From the NCBI GenBank assembly GCA_016195915.1, contig JACPYS010000021.1:62001-126000 (forward strand): a DNA stretch of 64,000 nucleotides, read 5' to 3'. A model generated the notes under the pieces. That model had not been told where the DNA came from and made no database searches. It worked only from the letters and a program-made list of their open reading frames with translations. This document shows, piece by piece, positions 9,360 through 17,992 of this stretch; position 1 is the stretch's first letter; each line of letters opens with the position of its first letter. Origin of the DNA: Betaproteobacteria bacterium. GTDB lineage: Bacteria; Pseudomonadota; Gammaproteobacteria; Burkholderiales; SG8-39. The position numbers and the translations under genes were made by a program.

Positions 9360-10070
9360 ATGACTTCGGATATCTTCTTCAACGCGCGTCGTGCAGGACG
9401 AACGGTGCTGGACGAGCCGGGCGCGAAACGCGTGCTCGCTGCTTACGGCCTTTCCGTGCCGCGCGGCGTGATCGTCGCGCCGGGCGCCAGGCCGGAGCTC
9501 GACGGACTCTCCGGGCCCCTGGCGGCGAAGATGATCAGTCCGGACGCGTCGCACAAGAGCGATGTCGGCGGCGTTCGCCTGGGGCTTGCCGATGCCGCGT
9601 CCGCTACGGCGGCGGTCCGCGAAATGGAAGCGCTTGCACGCGCGCTCGAGCTCAGGCTCGACGGCGTGCTGGTCGAGGAAATGTCCCCTGCGGGTGTGGA
9701 ACTGGTGATCGGCGGCGTGATCGACGCGCGTTTCGGCCCGGTGGTCATGCTGGGGCTGGGCGGGGTGTTCGTGGAGATTTTCGGCGACACGGCGTTTCGC
9801 GTCTGCCCGATCGATCGGATCGACGCAAGGGAGATGATCGATGAATTGCGTGGCGCGCCGTTGCTGCGAGGCGCTCGCGGCCGCAAGCCGGTCGACGAAG
9901 CTCGCATCGTCGCGGCGCTGCTGGCGGTGGGCGGGGAGGGTGGATTGCTGGTGGAACTGGAAGGAGAGATCGCCGAACTCGACATCAATCCGCTCATCGT
10001 CTCGGAGGGCAGTGCGCTTGCCTGCGACGCGCGCATCGTGCTTGCGGAGAGGAAGACGGCCGGTGAGTGA
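9360..10070 (+). CDS. ADP-forming acyl-CoA ligase, ATP-grasp (beta) subunit
   Basis: 236-residue ATP-grasp_5 protein, the beta subunit of an NDP-forming acyl-CoA synthetase (acetate-CoA ligase, ADP-forming, type). Visible motifs are PGAKRVLAAYGL at the N-terminus, AAKMISPDASHKSDVGGVRLGL (the His-Lys-Ser-Asp ATP-grasp signature), MLGLGGVFVEIFGDTAFRV, and IAELDINPLIV at the end. With the next gene it reconstitutes the same domains that are fused in the 704-residue protein at 21588-23702. It starts 4 bp after the carboxyltransferase and overlaps the alpha subunit start, so it belongs to the carboxylase operon and may activate or de-activate its acid product. Confidence 0.88.
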   Translation: MTSDIFFNARRAGRTVLDEPGAKRVLAAYGLSVPRGVIVAPGARPELDGLSGPLAAKMISPDASHKSDVGGVRLGLADAASATAAVREMEALARALELRLDGVLVEEMSPAGVELVIGGVIDARFGPVVMLGLGGVFVEIFGDTAFRVCPIDRIDAREMIDELRGAPLLRGARGRKPVDEARIVAALLAVGGEGGLLVELEGEIAELDINPLIVSEGSALACDARIVLAERKTAGE

Positions 10071-11511
10071 TGCCTACGCACGCTATGGCCCGATCTTCCG
10101 CCCGCGCGTGCTGGCGATCGTGGGTGCCTCGGCGAGCGGCGTCACTCCGGGTAACGAGTTCATCCGCCACAGCCGCGCGATGGGGTTTGACGGTCGTCTG
10201 GTGCCGATTCATCCCAGCGCGGCAACGATCGAGGGGCTGCCCGTCGCGCGCTCCTTCGCGGAAGTGGGCGAGACCGTCGACTTCGCCTACATCGCGGTCG
10301 CGGCGCAGCGCGTTCCGGACGTGATTGCCTCGGCCGCCGGGAGGGTACGCTTCGCTCAGGTCATGTCGAGCGGCTTCGGCGAGGTCGCGCAGGGACGCGC
10401 GCTCGAAACGCGGCTGGCGGAAGCAGCGCGCGGGGCCGGCGTGCGGGTGATCGGGCCGAATTGTCTGGGCGTGTATTCGCCGCGCGGGCGCATGTCGTTC
10501 ATCGGCGGAGCGACGGGCGAAGCCGGCAGCGTCGGCGTGATCACGCAAAGCGGCGGACTGGGAGTGGACATCATCCTTCGCGGCGAGCGCCGGGGCCTGC
10601 GCTACAGCGGGCTGGTGACACTCGGCAACAGCGTCGACGTCGGGCCTGCGGAACTGGTCGAATATTTCCTCGCCGATCCGGACACGCGGGTGATCGGGAT
10701 CTACGCTGAGGACATCAAGGATGGCCGCGCATTCTTTCGTGTTCTGCGCGAAGCGCGCGGCGCGAAACCCGTGGTGGTCCTCCTCGGCGGGCAGACCCGC
10801 CAGGGCCGGCTCGCAGCCGCTTCGCATACGGGTTCGCTTGCCTCAGGTGCAGAAATCTGGCGCGGCCTCGCGCGCCAGACAGGCGTCGCGATCGTGTGCA
10901 GCCTGGACGAATTCCTCGACGTGCTGCTCGCGTTCCAGACGCTCGTGCCGCACCGCCGCCGCCCGACGCGCCGCTGCGTGCTGTTCGGCAACGGCGGCGG
11001 TACCAGCGTACTCGCAGCAGATGCGTTCGGCCGTCGCGGACTCGAGGTGGCACCGATGCCGTCCCCGGCGATCGATGCGCTCGCCGCGCTCGGGCTTCCA
11101 CCGGGGACGTCGATCGTCAATCCGATCGACGCGCCAGCCTACACGCTGCGGCACGACGAGGGACGCATCGCCGAGCGCATCCTGGATATCGCATTGCAGC
11201 ACGGCGAGCCGGACGCCGTCGTGATGCACATCAATCTGCCGGTGTTCATCGGCTCGGCGGACCAGCGCGTGGATGTGCTCGGCAACCTGGTCGATGCGGC
11301 GATGCGCGTGCGCGCGAAGCATCCCGGACAGGCGCACTTCGCGCTGGTGCTGCGTTCCGACGGCGCCGAAGCCTCGGAACGGCGCAGGCGTGATTTCAGA
11401 AACAATGCCGTGAGACAGGGCATTCCGGTCTACGACGAGATGACGAACGCCGCCGACGCGCTGGCCGGCGTCGCGTTCTTCGAGGCCTACCTGGCGGCGC
11501 GGTCCGCTTGA
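10063..11511 (+). CDS. ADP-forming acyl-CoA ligase, CoA-binding (alpha) subunit
   Basis: 482-residue partner of the preceding ATP-grasp gene. It has a CoA-binding Rossmann domain (RVLAIVGASASGVTPGNEF), a succinyl-CoA-ligase-like flavodoxin domain with VITQSGGLGVDI, and the phospho-histidine segment AASHTGSLASG near residue 250. It forms acyl-CoA from acid, ATP and CoA through a phosphohistidine intermediate. GTG 10063 is the chosen start: it overlaps the upstream stop and gives the expected N-terminus, although the frame is open further back into the beta gene. The acyl substrate is unknown. Confidence 0.87.
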   Translation: MSDAYARYGPIFRPRVLAIVGASASGVTPGNEFIRHSRAMGFDGRLVPIHPSAATIEGLPVARSFAEVGETVDFAYIAVAAQRVPDVIASAAGRVRFAQVMSSGFGEVAQGRALETRLAEAARGAGVRVIGPNCLGVYSPRGRMSFIGGATGEAGSVGVITQSGGLGVDIILRGERRGLRYSGLVTLGNSVDVGPAELVEYFLADPDTRVIGIYAEDIKDGRAFFRVLREARGAKPVVVLLGGQTRQGRLAAASHTGSLASGAEIWRGLARQTGVAIVCSLDEFLDVLLAFQTLVPHRRRPTRRCVLFGNGGGTSVLAADAFGRRGLEVAPMPSPAIDALAALGLPPGTSIVNPIDAPAYTLRHDEGRIAERILDIALQHGEPDAVVMHINLPVFIGSADQRVDVLGNLVDAAMRVRAKHPGQAHFALVLRSDGAEASERRRRDFRNNAVRQGIPVYDEMTNAADALAGVAFFEAYLAARSA

Positions 11512-11575
11512 TTGTCGCAGACGTCTTGTCGACTATCGTTTATTCTTATTGTCGCCAGTGAGGAGGGGGCGAAAA

Positions 11576-12073
11576 GTGGATCTTACCCACAACGACGTCC
11601 AGAACATCCTGAAGATCATCGATGAAGCGGAACATCTCGAAGAGATCGAGCTGGCCTATGGCGATTTTCGCCTGCATGTGCGCCGTCACGGCGCTCCCGC
11701 TGGCGGCGGTGCGATGCATGAAGCACCGGCGCCTGCGGCGAGTGCGGTTCCGCCAGCCACGGCTTCCGCGCCTCCCGGAGTTGCAGCGGCCCCGCGCGCG
11801 CATGCCGAACCGGCCGTGCCCGAGGGAATGGTCGCGATTCGCGCGCCGATGCTCGGAACGTTCTACCGGGCGCCGTCGCCGGGCGAAAAGCCCTTCGTCG
11901 AGCTGGGGCAGCGGGTCAAGGCAAGCGATACGATCTGTCTCATCGAGGTGATGAAGCTATTCAACTCGATCACGGCGGGGGTCGATGGCCGGATCGCGCA
12001 GATTCTCGCGGAGAATGCTGCGCTCGTGGAGTACCGCCAGATTCTCATCCTGATTGAATCCGATAAGACATGA
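11576..12073 (+). CDS. accB: Biotin carboxyl carrier protein, AccB-type (copy 2)
   Basis: 165-residue paralogue of the carrier at 6042. The N-terminus is nearly the same (LTHNDVQNILKIIDEAEHLE), followed by a longer Ala/Pro linker and a biotinyl domain with the lysine in EVMKLFNSI. GTG 11576 follows a purine-rich GGAGGGGG ribosome site. The stop overlaps the ATG of a TRAP small permease (ATGA), so this carrier is translationally coupled to a transporter rather than to a carboxylase gene. It probably duplicates the first carrier; which carboxyltransferase it serves is unclear, with CT2 at 16529 a candidate by proximity. Confidence 0.9.
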   Translation: MDLTHNDVQNILKIIDEAEHLEEIELAYGDFRLHVRRHGAPAGGGAMHEAPAPAASAVPPATASAPPGVAAAPRAHAEPAVPEGMVAIRAPMLGTFYRAPSPGEKPFVELGQRVKASDTICLIEVMKLFNSITAGVDGRIAQILAENAALVEYRQILILIESDKT

Positions 12074-12606
12074 CCGATAACCGGGTGTTGCCCGCGCTGA
12101 AGAAATGGCGTGTGAAATTTTTCACCGGGATGGAGGCGGTCCTGTTCGTGCTGGTGCTTGCGCTGCTCGTCCTGATCGCGTTGCAGGTCTTCACGCGCTA
12201 CGTGATGCAGGCGGCATTGCCCTGGACCGAGGAGGTCGCGCGAATGGTGCTGGTCTGGACCGTAATGCTCGGCGCGGCAATCGCGATGGAGCGCAATGAA
12301 CACTACGCGATCACGGTGCTGTCGGACCGGTTTCGCGGTGCGACGCGGATTTGGGTGCTGGTCATCACCAATCTCCTCGGTATGGTGTTCCTCGTCGCAC
12401 TGGCCTACCAGGGCGCGCAGTACATGTCGGCCAACATGAAGACCACCTATGTATCGACCCAGGTGTCGCGCGGATGGGTCTACCTCGCATTGCCGGTCGG
12501 GTCCGTCATCATGTTCGCAAGCCTCGTGCTGCATTCCATCGAGGTGTGGTCCGGAGGTGACGATGCCCCGGCCGCGGCGCACGTTCCGCCGGTGCTCGAC
12601 GTGTGA
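12070..12606 (+). CDS. TRAP transporter small permease (DctQ-type), system 1
   Basis: 178-residue inner-membrane protein with four hydrophobic segments. It carries the DctQ pattern: a first helix ending in FTRYVMQAALPWTEEVARMVLVW, which contains the conserved Trp-Thr-Glu-Glu-x-x-Arg, then GAAIAMERNEHYAI and the GSVIM region. TRAP systems import organic acids using a Na+ or H+ gradient and a periplasmic binding protein. It overlaps the carrier gene by 4 bp and is followed by DctM and DctP genes, giving a complete QMP system. Confidence 0.9.
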   Translation: MTDNRVLPALKKWRVKFFTGMEAVLFVLVLALLVLIALQVFTRYVMQAALPWTEEVARMVLVWTVMLGAAIAMERNEHYAITVLSDRFRGATRIWVLVITNLLGMVFLVALAYQGAQYMSANMKTTYVSTQVSRGWVYLALPVGSVIMFASLVLHSIEVWSGGDDAPAAAHVPPVLDV

Positions 12607-12627
12607 GGGCGCGATGAGGACGAACCA

Positions 12628-13911
12628 ATGAACTGGGTGGTTCTTGGACTCATGGTGCTACTGTTCTTCACCGGGATGCCGATCGTGCTGGCGATCGGTT
12701 TCTGTTCGCTCCTGTACGCCGCGTTCGTTGCAGGGGTGCCGTTGACGATCATCCCCCAGCAGGTGGTCGGGGGCATCGACACCTTTCTGCTGCTCGCAAT
12801 CCCGATGTTCATTCTGACCGGTTCGCTCATGGGCGAGACCGATGTCACGCACCGGCTGGTGCGGTTCTCCCAGAGCCTGGTGGGGTGGATCCGCGGGGGA
12901 CTGGCGCAGGTCAACGTTTTGACCAACGTCATCATGGCGGGGATATCGGGCTCGGGTCTCGCCGATGCCGCGGCGACCGGCAGCGCGCTGATCCCCGTGA
13001 TGAAGCGCGCTGGTTATGGTGGCGCGTTCTCCGCAGCGGTGACGGCCTGCGCCTCGTGCATCGGACCCATCATTCCCCCGTCGATCATCATGGTGGTCAT
13101 CGGCGGGCTCACCAGCATCTCGATCGGCCGGATGTTCCTTGGCGGCGTGCTTCCCGGCCTGATCCTGGGCCTGGTGTTCGGGGTGGTGTGCTACACCGTG
13201 TCGCGCCGCCGCAACTATCCCGTCGAGGGCCGGTTCGATGCGATGGAGATGGTGCGCAGCTTTCTCGCTGCCCTTCCGAGCCTCGGCCTGCCCGTAATCA
13301 TCGTCGGCGGTATTCTGTCCGGCGTATTCACTCCGACCGAGTCGGCCGGCATTGCCGCGGTCTACGTGATCGTGATCGGGGTCATCAACCGCAAGCTCAC
13401 GTGGCGGGGTTTTTACCGTGCGATGGTCGAGACCGGAGTGGTGTCGGGCACGGTGATGTTCGTCGTCGGAATTTCGGCGATCTTCGGCTGGATCCTGATC
13501 TCCGAGAACGCCGGCGACCTGATTGTGGCCGGGCTGAAGACGATCACCACCGATCCGAAGACCATGATGCTCATGATCACCACGGTACTGTTGATCCTCG
13601 GTTGCTTCATGGAAGTCCTGGCAATCCTCATCCTGTCGGTGCCCGTGCTGATGCCGCTGGTCGAGGCGGTCGGCATCGATCCGGTCTACTTCGGCGTCAT
13701 TGCCACCGTCGCGCTGGCGACCGGCCTGGTGACGCCGCCGTTCGGCCTTACCATGTTCCTGATGTGCAAGATGGCCGGCGTGAGTATCGAGGCGTTCACG
13801 CGCGAGGCGGCGCCGTTCATCTTCTGCATCCTCGTCGGACTGGTGCTGTTCATTTATTTTCCGCAGATCATTCTGTGGATGCCGGACTTGCTGATGGGTC
13901 AAGGCAAGTGA
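12628..13911 (+). CDS. TRAP transporter large permease (DctM-type), system 1
   Basis: 427-residue, about 12-helix permease of the DctM family. It has the typical N-terminus (GMPIVLAIGFCSLLY), the AIPMFILTGSLMGETDVTHRLVRF region, GLAQVNVLTNVIMAGISGSGLADAAATG, and SCIGPIIPPSIIMVVIG, the family signature. The length is normal for DctM. It moves substrate delivered by the DctP protein at 13947-14969. The start lies 21 bp after the DctQ stop. Confidence 0.93.
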   Translation: MNWVVLGLMVLLFFTGMPIVLAIGFCSLLYAAFVAGVPLTIIPQQVVGGIDTFLLLAIPMFILTGSLMGETDVTHRLVRFSQSLVGWIRGGLAQVNVLTNVIMAGISGSGLADAAATGSALIPVMKRAGYGGAFSAAVTACASCIGPIIPPSIIMVVIGGLTSISIGRMFLGGVLPGLILGLVFGVVCYTVSRRRNYPVEGRFDAMEMVRSFLAALPSLGLPVIIVGGILSGVFTPTESAGIAAVYVIVIGVINRKLTWRGFYRAMVETGVVSGTVMFVVGISAIFGWILISENAGDLIVAGLKTITTDPKTMMLMITTVLLILGCFMEVLAILILSVPVLMPLVEAVGIDPVYFGVIATVALATGLVTPPFGLTMFLMCKMAGVSIEAFTREAAPFIFCILVGLVLFIYFPQIILWMPDLLMGQGK

Positions 13912-13946
13912 ATCGAACCAACCGTTGTTTTCCAAAGGAGGAGTCG

Positions 13947-14969
13947 ATGTCTGATGCAACGATGTGCAAGTGGAAACTGGCCGCTTTCTCGGGTCTCGTG
14001 GCCGGCACGCTGGCGGCGGCGCCGGTTGTGGCGCAGGACGATCTGCCGGCGCTGAAGATGCGCGCAACCAACTCGTATCCGCAGGACCAGACGGCGGGGC
14101 AGGCGATGGATTTCTTCGCCAAACGCGCAGGCGAGCTGTCCGGGGGGAAGATCACCATCCAGGTGTATCACGCGGGAAAGCTTTACACGGAGGACAAGTC
14201 GATCCAGGCGGTGCTCGACGGCACCGCGGAGATGGGCATGGCGAGCGCTTCCAACCACGGGCCGTTTACCAAGGTCTGGCAGGTGGTGGAGACGCCGTTC
14301 CTGCTCGACAAGAAGCAGTTCCGCGAAGTCGTGATCCGCGGCGGGATCGGCAAGGAACTCAAGAAGATGGCCGAGAAGGACCGCCTCCATCCGATGATGA
14401 TCCTCGAGTCGGGCGGCCATCGCGTGGTCGGCGGCGCCAAGCAGATCAAACTGCCCGAGGACATCAAGCAGGCGAAGATCCGCACCGCCCAGTCGCCGGT
14501 GATCCTGGTGTTCTACCGCGCCCTCGGCTCCAACCCGGTCGTCGTGCCCTGGGGCGAAACGTATCTCGCGCTCGCCAACAAGACGGTGGACGGCCTGGAC
14601 GCGGTGCTTGCCTCGTGGCCGGCCGGCAAGCTGTGGGAGGTGACGAAGAATGTCACGACCATCAATTGGGCGCCGGTATCGACCGTGACCGACGTCAGCG
14701 TCAAATGGTGGGACGAGCGCACGCCGAAGCAGCGCGCGATCCTCGAGCAGGCCGTCAAGGAAGCTGAAGAATTTTCCATCAAGGCCGAAGACGAGAACGA
14801 GAAGGCGTTGCGCGAGCTGCTCAAGAAGAACGGCGTGACCGTCTACGATCCTTCTGCGCAAGAGCGTGACGCCTGGCGCAAGGCCGGTCTGTCGATCTGG
14901 AAAACCATGCCGGACGTGGACCAGAAGATGATCGAGCGCATCAACAAGGCGGCGCAGGCAGTGAAGTGA
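13947..14969 (+). CDS. TRAP transporter solute-binding protein (DctP-type), system 1
   Basis: 340-residue periplasmic binding protein. The signal peptide spans residues 1 to about 30 (MCKWKLAAFSGLVAGTLAAA, with likely cleavage after VVAQ). The mature DctP domain includes the conserved arginine segment KIRTAQSPVILVFYRALGSNPVVVPWGE, where the Arg binds the ligand carboxylate, and AVLASWPAGKLWEV. ATG 13947 follows AAAGGAGGAG, a very strong ribosome site, as expected for an abundant binding protein. The stop overlaps the GTG of an SDR gene, so transport and dehydrogenation may be linked. Confidence 0.92.
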   Translation: MSDATMCKWKLAAFSGLVAGTLAAAPVVAQDDLPALKMRATNSYPQDQTAGQAMDFFAKRAGELSGGKITIQVYHAGKLYTEDKSIQAVLDGTAEMGMASASNHGPFTKVWQVVETPFLLDKKQFREVVIRGGIGKELKKMAEKDRLHPMMILESGGHRVVGGAKQIKLPEDIKQAKIRTAQSPVILVFYRALGSNPVVVPWGETYLALANKTVDGLDAVLASWPAGKLWEVTKNVTTINWAPVSTVTDVSVKWWDERTPKQRAILEQAVKEAEEFSIKAEDENEKALRELLKKNGVTVYDPSAQERDAWRKAGLSIWKTMPDVDQKMIERINKAAQAVK

Positions 14970-15724
14970 GTAACGCGGCGTTTGCCGGCCGCGTCGTCGT
15001 CGTCACGGGCGGCGCGGCCAGCCTGGGCCGGGGAATCGCGCAGAACCTCGCGTCACGCGGTGCTACGGTGGTGATCGCCGACCGCGACGCCGCGGGTGCG
15101 CGCCGCGTAGAAACGGGGATCGCGGAACGCGGTGGGCGAGCGCTCGCGCTCGAGGTCGACGTCACGGAGGCGGATTCGCTCGAGCGCATGGTGCACGCCG
15201 CGCTCGAGCGCTATGCGCGCATCGACGGCCTCGTCAACAACGCGGGTGTTCTCGGGCCGGTCAAGCCGTTGTGGGAGACCACGGACGCGGAGCTCGAACG
15301 CGTCTTCGATCTGAATGTGAGGGCGGTGTTCGCCTGCACGCGGTCGGTCGTGGGGCACATGATGGAGCGGCGCGCCGGAGCGATCGTCAACATCGCTTCG
15401 GTGGCGGGCAAGGACGGGCCCAGGGATCTGTCGATCTACGCGGCGTCCAAGGCGGCGGTGATAGGTTTCACCAAGTCCTGGGCGAAGGAGCTGGTGGCTT
15501 ACGGGGTGCGGGTGAACTGCGTGTCTCCGTCGCTGATCGATGCGACCGGAATGCAGAGCGAAATGCCGGCGAGTTTCATCGAAGATTCGGTGAGTCGAAT
15601 TCCCATGGGGAGGCCCGCGCGTGTGGAGGAGGTGGCGAACGTGGTCGCATTTCTGCTCTCGGACGAAGCCAGTTTCGTGACGGCCGCCTGCTTTGACGTG
15701 AGCGGCGGCCGTGCAACCTACTGA
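14966..15724 (+). CDS. Short-chain dehydrogenase/reductase (SDR 1)
   Basis: 252-residue classical SDR. It has the NAD(P)-binding motif TGGAASLGRGIA near residue 14, the NNAG motif in LVNNAGVLG, catalytic Ser in NIASVAGK, Tyr158 and Lys162 in YAASK, and the C-terminal SGGRATY. It oxidises or reduces a hydroxy/keto substrate with a nicotinamide cofactor in the cytoplasm. The GTG start overlaps the DctP stop (GTGA), and the end overlaps the next SDR by 14 bp. The substrate is unknown but is probably derived from what the adjacent TRAP system imports. Confidence 0.9.
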   Translation: MSNAAFAGRVVVVTGGAASLGRGIAQNLASRGATVVIADRDAAGARRVETGIAERGGRALALEVDVTEADSLERMVHAALERYARIDGLVNNAGVLGPVKPLWETTDAELERVFDLNVRAVFACTRSVVGHMMERRAGAIVNIASVAGKDGPRDLSIYAASKAAVIGFTKSWAKELVAYGVRVNCVSPSLIDATGMQSEMPASFIEDSVSRIPMGRPARVEEVANVVAFLLSDEASFVTAACFDVSGGRATY

Positions 15725-16526
15725 GATGGGCGTGCTGAGACAGGACGGGTTGCCGATTCCCGACGAGGTGCGGGGAATGCATGACCTGCGCGGACGGGTC
15801 GCGCTGGTGACCGGCGCGGCTTCCGGCCTCGGACGCGCCATGGCGTGGGGATTCGCATGCTTCGGGGCAGATGTCGCGATCATAGACCGCGACGCTGCGG
15901 CCGCCGAGTCCGCCGCCGCTGAGCTTGCCTCCGGAACCGGGCGGCGCGCTGCGGCGTTCGCCGCGGAGGCAAGCGACGAGCAGGAAGTGGACGAGGCCGT
16001 CAAACGCGCGACGCAAGCCCTCGGGCCGATCGACGTGCTCGTGAACGGTGCCGGCCACAACATCCGCAAGCCGCTGATCGAATTTTCGAAGGCCGAGTTC
16101 GATTCGCTGCTTCACGTCCACGTACGAGGCGCGTTTCTGTTCTGCCGTGCGGTGGGCCTGCAGATGCGCGACCGGCGGCGCGGATCGATCATCAACATCG
16201 CGTCGATCATGGGACACGTCGGCGTTCCCAACGTCTCGGCCTATGCGGCCGCGAAAGGCGGACTGGTCCAGCTCACCAAGGTGCTGGCGCTCGAGATGGC
16301 GCCCTACGGCGTGCGCGTCAATGCGATCGCTCCGGGGTTCATCGACACCCCGCTGACGCGACAGCACCCGGCAGAGGTGCGCCGGCGGATTTCGGACACC
16401 ACGCCGCTGGGCCGATTCGGCGAGGCGCGCGAACTCATCGGGCCGGCGGTGTTTCTCGCGTCGGACGCTGCAAGTTTCGTAACGGGTACGTCCCTCGTGG
16501 TGGATGGCGGCTGGACTGCGCAATAA
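15711..16526 (+). CDS. Short-chain dehydrogenase/reductase (SDR 2)
   Basis: 271-residue classical SDR resembling FabG/gluconate-5-dehydrogenase-type enzymes. It has TGAASGLGRAMA for cofactor binding, VNGAG in place of NNAG, the active-site Ser in NIASIMG, Tyr178 in AYAAAK, and GGWTAQ at the C-terminus. The start is GTG 15711, inside the end of SDR 1; about 25 residues precede the Rossmann fold, so the later ATG at 15726 or 15780 is possible. Two successive SDRs suggest two redox steps, or one heteromeric pair, in the pathway served by the TRAP system. Confidence 0.88.
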   Translation: MQPTEMGVLRQDGLPIPDEVRGMHDLRGRVALVTGAASGLGRAMAWGFACFGADVAIIDRDAAAAESAAAELASGTGRRAAAFAAEASDEQEVDEAVKRATQALGPIDVLVNGAGHNIRKPLIEFSKAEFDSLLHVHVRGAFLFCRAVGLQMRDRRRGSIINIASIMGHVGVPNVSAYAAAKGGLVQLTKVLALEMAPYGVRVNAIAPGFIDTPLTRQHPAEVRRRISDTTPLGRFGEARELIGPAVFLASDAASFVTGTSLVVDGGWTAQ

Positions 16527-16528
16527 GC

Positions 16529-17992
16529 ATGGCCTCGCGCAGCATCGGAATTCTCGACACGACGCTGCGCGATGCGCACCAGTGCCTGTGGGCGACGCGC
16601 ATGACGACGGCCCACATGCTCCCGATCGCGGGAAAACTGGATCGCTGCGGTTTCGCAGGCGTCGAACTGATGGGCATGGTGCACTTCGATGCCGCGGTCC
16701 GGTTCCTCAAGGACGACCCGTTCGAGCGCATCCGGCTGATGCGCCGTGCCATGCCCGACACGCCGCTGCAGGGGTTCGTGCGCAGCCGATGCCTGCGGAG
16801 TTTCAACCCGCTGCCCGACGACATCAACGCGCTGTTCGTGGAGCGCATGATCGCCAACGGCATCCGCCGCATCAACGGCTTCGACGGACTCCACGACTGG
16901 TCCAACATCCTCTGCAGCCTGCGCGTCGCCAAGCGCCATGGCGCGTACGTGACGGTCTGGCTGATCTATACGCTGGCATCCGGTTACACGGATGCGTACT
17001 ACGCCCGCAAGGCAAAGGAGATCCTCGGTGAGTTCGATGCCGACGCAATCGTCATCGAGGACCCCAGCGGACTGATTACACCGGATCGCGTGCGCACGCT
17101 GGTGCCGGCGATCCGCCGGGCGATCGGCGATACCACGCTCGAGTTCCACACGCATTGCCTGACGGGCTTGGGCCCGCTTGCGACGCTGGAGGCGGCGAAG
17201 GCCGGGGCCGATGTCTTGGTCACATCGATCGCGCCTCTTGCCAACGGAAACGCACCTCCGGCAACGCAGACCATCGTGCGCAACCTGCGCTCGATGGGGT
17301 TCGCTTGCGACATCGACCTCCCGCTGGTCGAGGAGATCGGCCAGCACTTCTCGCGCGTTGCGGCACGCGAAGGCAAACCCCTGGGCGTGCCCGCCGAATA
17401 CGATCTGTTCCACTACCGCCACCAGACGGCCGGCGGCGTCCTGTCGAACCTCGAATCGCAATTGCGCGACGTGGGGGCCGGGCACCGGCTTGCCGAGGTC
17501 CTCGAGGAATGCGCCCGCGTGCGCGAGGACCTGGGCTGGCCGATCATCGTGACGCCGTTTGCGCAGTTCGTAGGCGCCCAGGCGACGATGAACGTTCTGC
17601 AGGGAGAGCGCTATCGCGTCGTGCCCGATGAGGTGAAGAAATACGCACTGGGCTATTTCGGCCGCCTCCCGTTCCCGGTCGTGCCGGACGTTCTGGACCG
17701 GATCGTCGCCAACGGATCGCGCTATATCGCGCCCGAGCCGCCGCCGCTCGAACCCGCGGTGCCGGCGCTGCGCGCGAGATATCCGAACCTGAGCGACGAC
17801 GAATTGGTGTTGCGCTTCCTGTTTCCGGACGAGCAGGTCGACGCGATGCTCGCTCGGCAGCCCAAGGCGCACGAATTCAGCCTCGAGCACCCGCTGGTGG
17901 AACTCGTGCGCGAAGCGGGGCGCCTACGTGTTGCGAGAGTCCATGTCAGCCAGGCAGGTATGCGGCTGGATCTTTCCGCGCGCCCGGGATGA
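16529..17992 (+). CDS. Pyruvate carboxylase/OadA-type carboxyltransferase homologue (CT2), Glu at the carbamyl-Lys position
   Basis: 487-residue paralogue of CT1 and CT3. The barrel start ILDTTLRDAHQCLWATRM and the metal histidines H207 and H209 (EFHTHCLTG) are kept. The residue aligned with the carbamylated lysine of carboxyltransferases is glutamate, E177, in IVIEDPSGLIT; CT1 and CT3 keep lysine. The gene starts 2 bp after SDR 2 and ends overlapping an AMP-forming CoA ligase, with no biotin carboxylase or carrier next to it. It may work with the carriers at 6042/11576, or it may be a lyase or aldolase-like enzyme no longer using biotin. Confidence 0.8.
   Translation: MASRSIGILDTTLRDAHQCLWATRMTTAHMLPIAGKLDRCGFAGVELMGMVHFDAAVRFLKDDPFERIRLMRRAMPDTPLQGFVRSRCLRSFNPLPDDINALFVERMIANGIRRINGFDGLHDWSNILCSLRVAKRHGAYVTVWLIYTLASGYTDAYYARKAKEILGEFDADAIVIEDPSGLITPDRVRTLVPAIRRAIGDTTLEFHTHCLTGLGPLATLEAAKAGADVLVTSIAPLANGNAPPATQTIVRNLRSMGFACDIDLPLVEEIGQHFSRVAAREGKPLGVPAEYDLFHYRHQTAGGVLSNLESQLRDVGAGHRLAEVLEECARVREDLGWPIIVTPFAQFVGAQATMNVLQGERYRVVPDEVKKYALGYFGRLPFPVVPDVLDRIVANGSRYIAPEPPPLEPAVPALRARYPNLSDDELVLRFLFPDEQVDAMLARQPKAHEFSLEHPLVELVREAGRLRVARVHVSQAGMRLDLSARPG

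Noticed and set aside
11511-11555. Direct repeat ATTGTCGC at 11511-11518 and 11548-11555, upstream of the second carrier
   Set aside because: Resembles half of the ATTGTCGACAAT site but without symmetry; too weak to list as an operator, though it may belong to the same regulon.
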